DNA of 64,000 nucleotides from Pseudoips prasinana (lineage: Eukaryota; Arthropoda; Insecta; Lepidoptera; Nolidae): the NCBI GenBank assembly GCA_951640165.1, contig OX621234.1:2485001-2549000 (forward strand), given 5' to 3'. This document shows positions 21,600-33,600 of the stretch, one piece after another (positions within the stretch are counted from its first letter, which is position 1; every line of letters begins with the position of its first letter). The position numbers and the translations under genes are program-made. The notes under the pieces were generated by a model, which was not told where the DNA came from, made no database searches, and was given only the letters and a program-made list of their open reading frames with translations.

Positions 21600-22090
21600 T
21601 AATAAATAAAATACACTTTATTGTACACAAAAATAAAGAAAAAATGTGAGCCGTCACGGGACGCCTGGCAGATGTGAAACATCGACATTATTTTGTAAAA
21701 GTAATATGCAGAAAAGAACATATTGTGATAGGAACTAAATATGTCATAATGATAAAATAAAAAGTCGATTGCGCATGGCGACGCGTCGCCACACCGTACA
21801 CACTACTATCGTATAGCGTGGCGACGCGTCGCCACGGCATGCGTCGCCACGCCAGAAATCTGTTTTACGTGCGGCTATAGATGTTTCACATCAAAAGAAC
21901 ATTAACAATGAAACATTAATTATAATGTACAATGGGCGGTCTTATCGCATAAAGCGATTTCTTCCAGACAACCTTTGGATGGATAGGAATTAAATGTGTA
22001 ATAATGCCGGGGACGGTGCAACAAAGTGTGGTACTTAAATAAAAATAAAAATAAAAGAGATAATTAACAAGGTATATTAAAAACTAAAAT
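21600..22090 (-). mobile_element. CR1-like non-LTR 3' end with a nested MITE
   Basis: AATAAAATACACTTTATTGT on + is the complement of a retroelement tail; the segment resumes at about 21925 (GGGCGGTCTTATCGCATAAA, then CTTCCAGACAACCTTTGG). The break holds the MITE at 21671-21899. Confidence 0.5.
21671..21899. mobile_element. MITE with CG-rich palindromes
   Basis: Inverted ends GATGTGAAACATC/GATGTTTCACATC. Inside are two copies of the self-complementary TGGCGACGCGTCGCCA and a third partial one near 21840. Confidence 0.6.
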
Positions 22091-22197
22091 ATGCAATGAT
22101 CATATATTATTACACACATATACGTAAATAAAATACTATATTATACTATACCATAAATATAATACTATATTAAAATACTATATACATATAAAATAAA

Positions 22198-22506
22198 TTA
22201 ATAATTACTATGATTCACAAGTTTTTTGAAGCTTACTATAGTCTGAGAGCATTTAATAGAAGTTGGTAACTCATTCCACAAACGAGCTGCTTGGACTGCA
22301 AATGATTTGTCCATAAAGGTGGAAGAGTGCGCTGGAATGTGCAATTTAAGGTTTCCTGATGATCTTAAAAGCCACGAATGTGTGTCACAAAGGAATTCAA
22401 AACGTTCTTTATTAGCTGATGTATTTATAAAACAGACATTTCGTTCAGTTATTATCAGAGGCTGCATTGTAGTACCAATTTGATTATTATTTATATCGAG
22501 TTTCAA
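22198..22506 (-). pseudogene. non-LTR retrotransposon RT C-terminal fragment
   Basis: The 102-codon frame contains DKSFAVQAARLWNELPTSIK and ends IVSFKKLVNHSNY. This resembles the last part of CR1/Jockey-type RT proteins, where an RLWN.LP motif is common. Confidence 0.6.
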
Positions 22507-22797
22507 TTTAGCTGCCTAAATTGAAACATAGTCAACTGGAAAATTAATTTGGGACTGAATGAATATTAGGGCAACTAATTATTGGCTTCTGATAACTAAT
22601 TCTACTAGTGTATTATATTGCGCAGGCTTAATTTGAGACCACTGTACATGTGCAGCTTAATACACTGACTCACGCAAGAAGCCATTATTGTTAGAGTTGT
22701 GAATGTTAAATTATATTGTACTAACATAATTTTTAAGATTTATGTTTTACTAACAAAATGGATCTTTTATAACTGAATTAAAATAAATTTATATCTA
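22507..22797. other. unassigned AT-rich DNA
   Basis: Nothing recognised. Confidence 0.25.
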
Positions 22798-23066
22798 TCT
22801 ATATATATAAAAATCAGTGCCACTTTTCGTTGTAATGTTATAACTCAACAACGCCTTTACCGATTTGGCTAATTTTGATCTTGAATTATTCGTGGAAGTC
22901 CAGGGAAGGTTTGTACGTAGAGAAAATTTCAAAAAAGTCTTGATAAAGTGTAAAATCAACATATTTTAGCAATTTAAAATATTGTTTTGTTTGAATAAAT
23001 GAACTTAATAATATATTTTTTTATTACTATGCCTTATACGTAGCGTAGCACGTACCGGGCCGCTAG
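22798..23066 (+). mobile_element. Helitron-like element, family D
   Basis: TCTATATATATAAAAATCAG at the 5' end, GTAGCACGTACCGGGCCG then CTAG at the 3' end, bounded by A and T. Confidence 0.7.
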
Positions 23067-23620
23067 TATTATATATAATATATTAAATGTCATATCCCTT
23101 TATTCACTTCTTACTATAAAGCGTTTACCAGCTTCAGAAAATTGTTACTACTTTAATGTTTTTAGAACACTTGTACCACGTGAATACAACATGTAACTTA
23201 ATTAACGCACATCCTGAAAATAGTTTGTTCAGAATCGTTTACTGAATCGATTTATATAATTTTTAATATAGCAAATTTTTTATTCCAAAATAATTAAAAC
23301 TACGGAAATTATTGTTATATTAACCTTGTTCTGTCAAAACAAATTGAAATGGACCGTAAGTCAAAGTAATAAGACTTTTAAAATCGCAGTTTTATTGTAT
23401 TCATACAAATTCCATCATTCTATACAAAATAAAGACAAAATAACTTTATTCCAAGAAACTAATTTAGTTAATAACAATGCATATACATGTTAAATTAAAA
23501 ATTCAGTGTATGTATTATGATTACAACATAATTCTAATTGGGGTGTTTGAGGGTGTGCGTCAATTACGTTACATGTTATATATATGCCTTGTTCATTTTC
23601 ATTACATTGTTTAGTTTGGT
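23067..23620. other. unassigned AT-rich DNA
   Basis: No coding or repeat signature recognised. Confidence 0.25.
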
Positions 23621-24080
23621 TTAGGGTAAGTCTGACCTGGTCTTTCTCGAGAACATCTCCCATTGGATCCGAGAATGTTCGACTAGGTCTTCGCCTACCA
23701 TTTGTCCCATTCTCCCAGGCCCATGGATAAATGAAAGAAGATTGACGAAAGGACTTTCATTCAAATTTTCTTTTTTTATTAATAATAATTATAATAATAA
23801 TCTTTATTCACAGAATACAGGTTAAAAGTACAAGTTGTTACAGTGTTGGTATAGTGCTCTATATTCTACCTAAAAATAAAGCATGCAAACAGTATTTTTT
23901 ATTTTTACAATCATCTTAGATAGTATTCAAGAATCAGTATATACATTATAATGAATTTTTTAATCTTTGTGACTACCTCTGTCACACCACAACGCCCTCT
24001 TACGCCAGTATTTCGTATTCTATCTCTCATAGAAGTATAAATCAATAATTTTAATAAAATCCCTGTGGAAACTAATGCAT
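23621..24080 (-). mobile_element. retrotransposon fragments (RT C-terminal piece, then a 3' end)
   Basis: 23625-23740 is a short relative of 10970-11262 in inverted orientation (TTTCTCGAGAACATCTCC, GAGAATGTTCGACTAGGTC). 23790-24000 starts with (AAT)n and CTTTATTCACAGAATACAGG, the usual look of a retroelement 3' end on the minus strand. Confidence 0.5.
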
Positions 24081-24107
24081 GTGTCACGAGGTAATTGACA
24101 TACTTAT

Positions 24108-24250
24108 TACTGACGGGCGCAAAGGATGGATGTATCCAGACTCAGAGCAAAAATTAATGGGTCACCTAAATAGTTGTTCTGCGCGGGAAACGAACCCGGG
24201 ACACGAAGTGGCGAGGCGACTATCGTAACCGCTGCGCCACACGTGTAGTC
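24108..24250 (-). mobile_element. SINE-C copy
   Basis: Minus-strand head GTGTGGCGCAGCGGTTACGA with B-box GGGTTCGTTTCCC, then AACTATTTAGGTGACCC. The 3' end is truncated near 24110. Confidence 0.7.
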
Positions 24251-24339
24251 AAATTGATAGATTTTTTCGTGACAATTGCGCTATTGCCTGTAGATTTGAC
24301 ACATAATATGGTCGTGAACAGAATACAGGCATTTTTAAA

Positions 24340-24545
24340 TTCAATTCAATTCAATTCACTTTATTTGCCAAAAAATATGGTTACATAATGATGTTACATA
24401 TACAGAATAAAGGCCTCACATTTAGCTCAAAAGCATGCAAATACAAAACACAAAATTAATATCAAATCACTACCTACAGTTACAATAATTAAGTCGTCGC
24501 GCAATCAAATTTATAAAAATGTCATAAAAAAAAGAGTATTCTAGT
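24340..24545 (-). mobile_element. retroelement 3' end with (ATTCA)n tail
   Basis: AATTCAATTCAATTCAATTC then ACTTTATTTGCC on + is the reverse complement of a polyadenylation-like end plus tandem tail. It ends less than 100 bp upstream of the start codon of actin-like gene A. Confidence 0.5.
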
Positions 24546-24638
24546 CAAAATAAAATGATAAACTATCTAGTAGGCATAGCCTTGTCAGTAGAACCTACAA
24601 ATATTAAGTGAAAATTATAACATATAAGCCTTTTTAAA

Positions 24639-27600
24639 ATGTCACAAGATTCTTTGATAGGTGTGGTTATAGATTCTGGCTCCCAAACCTTAAAGGCTGG
24701 GTTTGCTGGAGAGCCTTCGCCGAGAAGTATTATACCCACTATCGTTGGAAGGTATGTTGGCAAAAATAACTAAGTCTATAATATAATATTTCTATGGGAG
24801 AATAGAAGTTAGGGTGATTTCAGAGTGATGCGCGCGGCACGCGCCGGCGGCCAGCGCGTCTCAACAGCCGCGTGCGAGACGTGTCACTCTGAAACGCTAG
24901 CTGCCAGTAGAGGAGCTCGGGCAGCGCTGGCCGACGGCGCGCGTGTAACCGGCGGCGCGTTTGAACTGCGTGACTATGAAACGCAACTACTATCTAGTGT
25001 AATTGTAAGCGCGCGTGTTTGGACGGCGCCGCTCGCCGGCGTAACTCTGAAATCAGCCTAAAACTTTATTTCAATTCTCTCTCTAGTATTTTAATATAGT
25101 ATTCCTCAAGATTAGTTAGAATAGGCAAGCACTGCTTATCCTCTTCATTTGCAATTAGTATTTCTAACCGCGGCCACATTGTAGCAAAGTGCAATCCCCA
25201 CAATTCAAATAAGACTACATCTCATAGACTTGACTTGTGGGTTAAAGTATGATTATAAGGTCTCACAGCGTACTACCATTCTGCGGAATCAATTAGCTGC
25301 GGAGGTATTTCTGATCCAGTATGACATGGCAACCTTCAAGAAGCGAGCCTATTCTTTTCTTATAGGCCGGCAACGCACTTGCAGCTCCTCCTCCGTGATC
25401 ACTTACCTACTATCGTAAGGGCAATTTAATAAATTACATTTGACATCTGTCAGTCTAGTAAATTACCTTAATTGGGAATTATTACAATAAAAATCGGTCA
25501 CCGTAGCCTAGTTGGTAGTGCTCCTGTCTACGAAGCTGGTGGTCCTGGGTTCGAATCGGTAAGTGCAAATATTTGTGTGATGAGCACGAATATTTGTTTC
25601 TAAGTCATGGATGTTTTCTATGTATATAAGTATTTATCTACCTATATAAGTATGTATATCGTCGCCTGGTACCCATAGTACAAGTTTTGCTTAGTTTGGG
25701 GCGAGGATGATCTGTCTGTGTGACATAGTCACAAAAAAAATCCTAAAAAAGATAAGCAAATGTCCAGTCATAACTACGAAAACATAAATAATATTGTATG
25801 TAAGCCGGTTAAGGTTACGTTGTTGAATTTTGATGAAGTGTCATATTTGTTCTATTAAATTGGCCCTACTATAGTTCGTTTGCCTGATAAAAACACCATG
25901 ACGGTCAAAATGTTGATACTATAGAACTGTTATGTATGTATCACATGAGTTGTTAGCCAATGAACAAAGAACAAACTTCAATAAACTACCAACAGAGTTA
26001 AATAAACTCCTTCTCTGTACACTTACACTTTGAAAAAGATGGCTTCATTAATGTGATGAATTTTTAGTTTTAAGATTTTTAAAGAAGAGCTAGACTATTC
26101 AGAAAGGTTAACGACCTGCACTCCAAAACAAAACAAGTCTCAATTTAATTCCAGTTGACAAAAAGCAACATCTTTCTGTGCGGAGTTAACGTCAAATGCA
26201 GATGAAGCACTAAAACTTGAGCTCGGTGCATTTTTAAGTAGTCGCAAGTTTAAAAAAGTTTTAGGTGCAGCGAGCTGTGTGCAATTTTTCAATGTTTATA
26301 ATTTTATTTTTGCTGAACTCTTTTAAGACTATAATAATATAATATTCTGGGAAATTCATTCACGTACAGCCAAATTAAGCAGAGCTTGTACAGACGCCAG
26401 CACATACAGCTACCCCAACTTTTTCTTTCTAATGTAGTTAGTTATGTACATATGACGGTCACCGTAGCCTAGTTGGTAGTGCTCCTGCCTACGAAGCTGG
26501 TGGTCCTGGGTTCGAATCCCGGTAAGTGCAAATATTTGTGTGATGAGCACGAATAAGTTTATTTAGATTCTCTCATGAATATTATATAATATTATTTTCT
26601 AGGTTTCGTAACTCAGTGCTAGAAGAAGGTCTTCCCTTGGTATACTGTGGCAATGAAGCTATCAAGAACCGAGGAATCTCCAACTTAACATGGCCAGTTG
26701 TAGGCGGGAAGGTAGAGGACTGGGATGAGATAGAGAAGCTGTGGTTCCACGTGTTCTATAAGGAGCTGCATGTCCCACCAGAGGATATTAGGATCATGCA
26801 TACTGTGCATCCTTTGGTCTCTGATGCGGATAAGTAAGTTTCATTTTAATTACCCATCCCAGTACTGTCCTAGCATATAAATAACAAGATTAGGGTGCCT
26901 TTCCACCAGAGATGTGCTATGCAGCTATGTTGCGAGAATGTAAAAGCTAAGCTATGAAACTATGTGACCGTTTCCACTGATGCTAAGCTATGTAGCGGTG
27001 CGAGCAAGATGTGCTATAGAATAGAATAGAAATTTTATTTTTCAAGTAGCTATGACTCATATATGTCAGTAGGACTTACAGCTATGTTAGTAACATACAT
27101 TATTATTACCCTGCAACCATCATCCCCGCGACAAGCCATGGGAGATGGTACAGCAACGACTTATGTAGGCGCAGTCCAACCTACTTGCAATCATGTTTAG
27201 GATACTGTTAGAGCTGGTCCGCACCCTATGCACCAGAAAACCGCATCTTTTACGCATTGTTGCATAAAAACGATCCACATGTGCATCTGCGAACATTCCC
27301 GACGCACTACAGAAACGGGGCAGCCCTACCAGCACCCTAAACGCATTGTACGCGTAGAGCGTTGTAGGATCGTTGAGTATATCCAGCCCACAAGCTGCAG
27401 GTGTAAAAGTTTGTACAGTAGGCTCGAAAGAGCGTTATTTTGACACCAAGTGAACAGCGCGCAAACCTGCGGGCTAGCATATTCGCTCTGACCGACAACG
27501 CTCTACGCTCCCGCTCAATATCACCATTGTCTTTGAGGTCAGGGGTCAATACATGACCTAGGTATTTAAATTCACGTACTATCTGTAGAGGTGAGCTGTT

Positions 27601-30600
27601 GAGTGTTAAAGGTGGTACTTTCTCTACAGTTTTACCCCTGGCTTCAAATACCATGACGACTATGGCAGATGCGCAGCTCGAACTATGTGATGATAGTAGG
27701 GAAGTGACGAGGGCGAAGCTCACATGTCCTGCCGCGCCGGCGGACGCAGCGTGGACAGGCCCTCTACAAGATGGATCGATGATCTTGTGCTGGTCGCTGG
27801 AAACTGCTGGATGCAAATAGCGCAAGACCGGCAATTGTGGAGATCTTTGGGGGAGGCCTTTGTCCAGCAGTGGAAATGAACTGAAGGAGTTCAGTTCATT
27901 TCTACTGTAGGAACTCTGCTCAGCACATAGCTACACCAATCGTGAGGACCCATAGCAGGCAACCATAGCACGCATCCTTTCATATAAAAAACATCATCAT
28001 CATATCAGCCGAAAGACGTCCACTGCTGGACAAAGGCCTCCCCCAAAGATCTCCACAATTGCCGGTCTTGCGCTATTTGCATCCAGCAGTTTCCAGCGTC
28101 CCGCACAAGATCATCGGTCCATCTTGTAGAGGGCCTGTCCACGCTGCGTCTTCCGGTTCGTGGTCGCCACTCAAGAACCTTTCTGCCCCTACGGCCATTG
28201 GTTCTACGAGCTATGTGCCCGTGCCATATAAAAACATATCTTAATTGAATCCGTTTCCACTAGTGCTAAGCTATGTGTACCAATGAATATGATTGGTGTA
28301 TATCAAACGCATCCATAGCAACGTAGCATAGCACATCTTTGGTGGAAAAGCAGCCTAGACGTGTTATAAATAAATAAAATAAAATAAAAAAGGTTTTTAT
28401 TCACGTAGACTTTAAAAAGCGCTTGTCATACATAGTCAGAACATGTTTGTAGTAATACAGTTATTATTTCTAGTTACTTATTACAGATATTTAGGTACAC
28501 GGAATATTAAAACATTTATACAATTTATTTTATAATGGTAGTGACATTTAGCTAGCTTGTATAAAGTTATTATCAAGGAGATTATGTTTAGTTTAAATTT
28601 TTTAATATTATGTATTGAAATTTAAATTTTACTACATATTGTCTGAATGGTTCTGTCTATATTAAGGTATGAATTCAGTATTATTATTATAACGGACCTT
28701 GTGTTTAAAACGACGGTCGCGCTTTAATGCTACCACCGGATCCAATGCGCCCCAACTGAGTAGACCCAGCGAAACAAACTCAGCAGGTTCATCTACTACC
28801 GGTTTCAACACGGCCCAGTTGAGACGGTCCGGCGAAACATACTCAAGCGGGCATGAACACGGGATTTGGTCCACTTAAAGTAAATATTTAGTAGGCAAAC
28901 ACAATATCTGCTCGATCGGTTGTCTGAATGAATATTAATTTAGATTATATTTAGGAAACAAAAGAAAAACATCGAAACAATAACATTATTCATTTTGAGA
29001 CAGAGTCAATAAATTTGTTGTTTCCAGACTCATTTAACATGGGTTTGTTCAAAGCTAGACTGAACAGGCATCTTATGGGTGAGATCGTAGTAAAGCGCAA
29101 ACTTATCCAGCATAAAAAAATTAAACTGACAGTTGTCCAATGACAACTAAATAGATACCTTAGATACAAAAAGCGCTGATCCATTGCCAATTTGTAAATG
29201 GTAGTCCAGAAAAGTGCTTCGATCATAATCATAGTTAATTCTGAGCGTTAGTCAGTCTTTTATCGTAGGCAGCTGAAAATCAGCGTGGCATTTGGGTTCT
29301 GGCTGTAACAGTGTGCTGACCTGCCTACCAATTGAACACATATATTAGTTAATTTTGTTATTATTTTCTTTATAATGTTTAATAATATTTCGTTTTCATG
29401 TAGTAGTAAATAAGTTTTTCAATTAATTATAAGAATTGTACAGACGCCAGCACATCAAGCTACCCCAATCTATCAAATTTCCCAATTGAAAGCGAACCTT
29501 ATGGATGAGTGATAAAGTCTTAATTAAATTATTAAATCTTTAAACAAATTTCAATCTGTCAAATCTGTCAAAAACCCCAATCTGTCAAATGCTTTTATCG
29601 ATTTTCAACTTTATCACATAAGCATAAGGTTCGCTTTCAATTGGGAAAATTTGACAGATTGGGGTAGCTGGATGTGCTCGCGTCTATACAGACTTCATTT
29701 CAATGTGTTCAATAAAAACATTTTTCTTTCTTTTTAAGTCGTTGTTATAATCATTGATTGTGCACTAAAACAATGGAACCGCATTGCACTTATTTTACAA
29801 ACCTTTCAGAATCTAATAGCTTCTATAATATTTGTCCTAGATACTCTCACCGGTCCGAAAGCGATCGGCGAGGTAAAGCAACTAGGTAGGAGGTAGCGCC
29901 ATAGATGAGTGACCACCAAAGTGATATAATTTCTGAGCGTCTCCGTGCGTCGGAAGGCACGTTAAGCTGTCGGTCCCGGTTGTAGTCATTATACAACAGT
30001 CTTTACTCATTTTCTAACTCCTCCTTTTTTGTCTTTCTGATTAAATTCGTTGCGGGATCCAAGACAGTTAAAGCGATTCCCCGGGACATGCCTGAGCTTC
30101 ACCGCTCAGTGTCATTTCATTATATGCCACGGTTGATCCTGGCTTACAGGAGTTGCAGTGGTGGGTAAGAGGGAGGGTCTAGTCCCGACAAAAAAAAAAA
30201 CAGTCTTTACGCCATGTCAGAGGCCTACTGGGCGGCTTGAACACCTCTGACACTAGGGTAACCACTTCCCATACGATAAATAAATAAAATGACTGAACGT
30301 GTAGCGCAGCGGCTAAGACAGTCGCGTTGCTGCTTCCTGTCGCGGGTTGGAGTCCCGCGTTGGACAATTATTTCTGTGATCAATAAGATAAATAGTTGTT
30401 CTGAGTCTGGATGTAATTTGTGTCCGTCTATTATATGTGTGTAAAGTACCCCGCGACACAGGGACTATACCCATGGTGAGAGTGTTATCTCAAAAAAAAT
30501 TAGCAACGTTCTTATCTATAGATAAAAAAATATTTAACGGTCTTTGTTTATCCAGAGAACGCATGGCAGAAATATTCTTCGAGTCTTTCGCTACTAATGG

Positions 30601-33600
30601 TTTGCACATGGCGTCGTCACCAAACCTAGTCCTCTACGCAAGCGGCAGAACCTCTGGCATAGTTTGGGAGAATGGGTATGCGTGTTGCCACAGCACACCG
30701 GTCTTCGAAGGCTTTCCTTTAAAGAATGCGTGTGTGACGTCACCAATAAATGGCCAGCTTCTAACGAAACGTCTACAAAACTTTTTACTTAAAGTTGGTT
30801 ATTCATTTACGACACCTTACGAAGTGGATTTACTGGATCAAATGAAGGTACGATAGTTTCAATGTCTCTTAGAGCCGATTTCAACATAAATGCGATCAAT
30901 TGACAATAAACTCAATTCAAGCGTTGAACTGAGTTCAGAATATAAGTTTGTATTTCACCAACAACATTGAACTAAGCTCAACCTAGCTCGATTTTGGTAG
31001 TTTAGCTTGTTTAAACGCGTTTTTTGGTCAAAGCAAATAGCAACGGAATAAGTTTCATACTATGACAATGTTGATAACAATGTCTCAGAATGCAAATACT
31101 AAACGCATCTAATAGTATTTTGTCTATGGATGTAATGATTTTGGCGACAGTTACTTTCTATGTCAACGTGAACTCGGATTTAAAAACAGATGGTGGAATC
31201 GGCTCTTATAATTTTGCGTGTTTACTAAATATGATGACATTCTTAAAATTCTGTTAGAACACGCTTTTATTAGCTTCACTTGTAACTAACTATGTATCTT
31301 AATTTGACTCACTTCCCGGTCTCCTATTAGGATGAAATTTTGCACACGCTCTGAGTTCTGATGCCAATACACGACTCTAAGAAACGTCATTACAAATCCA
31401 ATATGGCGGCCTCCCCAAGATGGCGGACTGGCTGTTTGAAATCCATCCCCATGATATGGGTAGCAAATGAAAGGGTTTGCTGTCAGGAATAAGAAAAAAC
31501 TAGCCACGAGTGTGTTTTTTAGTTTTTAGGGTTCCGTAGCCAAATAGCAAAAAACGGAACCCTTATAGATTCGTCATGTCTGTCTGTCTGTCCGTCCGTG
31601 TGTCACAGCCACTTTTTTCCGAAACTATAAGAGCTGTACTGTTGAAACTTGGTAAGTAGATGTATTATGTGAACCGCATTAAGATTTTTTACACAAAAAT
31701 AGAAATAGAACAATAATTTTGGGGGGTCGCCATACATAGAACTGAAATTCAAAAAAAAATTTTTCATCGTACCCACACATGTGGATAGGTCTTCAAAAAT
31801 GATATTGAGGTTTCTAATACATTTTTTTTCTAAACTGAATAGTTTGCGCGAGAGACACTTCCAAAGTGGAAAAATGAGTGTTCCCCCCTGTAACTTCTAA
31901 AATAAGAGAATGATAAAACTAAAAAAAAATATGATGTAAACTAACAACGAAAATTGGTTTGAACGAGATCTAGTTAGTAGTTTTTTAATGCGTCATAAAT
32001 CGTAAACCGCAATTTACCTTTCATTTAATCAACTGAAATACTTTCTGCTACGGAACCCTTCATGTGCGAGCCCGACTCGCACTTGGCCGGTTTTTAAACT
32101 ATTTTTATTATTTCTAACAGAAAGACTTGTGCTACGTATCGAAAGACTTCGATATTGAAATGGCAGCGAACAAAAGTCGAACTAAGTATAACTTGCCCGA
32201 TGGTCAGCACATACTGCTAGCTGAGGAGCGGTTCCTATGTCCTGAAGTACTTTTCCGCCCAGAACTAGAAGGGCTAAAGTCGAATAATATTGTTGATAAT
32301 ATTTATGCAAGTGTTGAGCTGTGTGATATTGATTATAGGTAAGATTTTTCCAGAAAAATATTTTCAAATCTAAAGTCCTCTAATTCATTTGAAGACTTTG
32401 TTTGAACGACTTTATTGGTTTTGATAAATATCTGTAATAAGTAACTAGAAATAATAACTGTATCACTACAAACATGTTCTGACTATTTACAAGCGCTTTT
32501 TTAAAGTCTACGTGAATAAAAACCTTTTTTATTTATTTATTGACGGGCGTTGGCGTGGTTGGCAAATGCTTGATTTTCACGCCGGAGGTTGTGGGTTCGA
32601 TTCCACCCAGGATAGATATTTGTGTGTATGAACATGTCTGTTCGTATTTTGGGTGTAATTATCTATATATGTTTGTATTTACAAAAGAAAAGTATTCTAT
32701 GTAGTATATCAGTTATCTAGTTTCCATAGTACAAGCTCTGTTTTGTTTGGGATAAGATGGCCGTGTGTGAATAATGTCCCCGGATATTAGTATTATTATT
32801 CTATATGCATAAACTATGTTGTAATATGATATACAATTAAAAAGCATGATTTTGTGAATGGTGTGATCTTGAGATTCTTTTCCATTTTCTTTGAGAGATT
32901 CTCATAATGCTCTAGTGGATACGTTTGTGGTATATTTAAAGTTAATAATATTAATGTCCTCCCGACCGAATTTCGGCCACGGCGGCCAGTCCTAATGGAG
33001 ACTAGCCAATTGCGCAGGACATATTATAGTGCACAAGTGTGTGCGCAAACACAGGGGCACTTTCTATTCCATCACTCTCATGATCCGATGGGCCTAATAA
33101 CGACACGACCGGAAAGAGGTCAGAGTACAGGACCGACGGCTTTACTTGATCTCCGAGGCACGGGGGTGTAATACCGCCAACTACCAGATACTGACACCGA
33201 GAAATTTCTTTTTACGGAAATATCCTAAAATCATGTTTTGGTTTATTGCAACATTGGTGGAATAACTAATACATATTGGCTATTCCACTAATGATGTAAG
33301 GAACCTTGTTATTCCTTTATTTTGTACCTTTAGCCTTAAGGCTTAAATATATTATTATGTATAGTGTTATAATAACCATAACCGCTAGTCAATAAGGGAG
33401 TGATCTTTCTGCCAACAAACTGCTGTGCAGTTTATCGGATAGTGGTTAATTTATAATATTATAAATGATGTAATAAATGTTTTAAAGTTTAATTTTTTTT
33501 TTATGTTTGACTTGACCCGGGATTTGAACTCAGGACCTCATTATCTGCGATGGAACACGCTGCCGCTAGGCGTTAAGTTATCTGACCCATGAATGGTAAT

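Larger units (their letters stand above)
26891..28358. mobile_element. split DNA transposon (MITE) in intron 2 of gene A
   Basis: The left end GGGTGCCTTTCCACCAGAGA (from 26893) and the right end GGTGGAAAAGCAGCC (to 28355) are reverse complements for about 30 bp, including GATGTGCTATGC. A second, inner inverted motif GTTTCCACTGATGCTAAGC (26970) and GTTTCCACTAGTGCTAAGC (28253) is a direct copy. About 1.2 kb of retroelement fragments was inserted between 27015 and 28230. Confidence 0.65.

Noticed and set aside
24825..25061. 78-codon Arg/Ala-rich frame
   Set aside because: It coincides with the GC-rich MITE; the frame is a composition effect.
30437..30856. 139-codon frame as a separate gene
   Set aside because: Its first third is SINE-C tail and intron; the real coding part is exon 3 of the actin-like gene beginning at the acceptor (30556).
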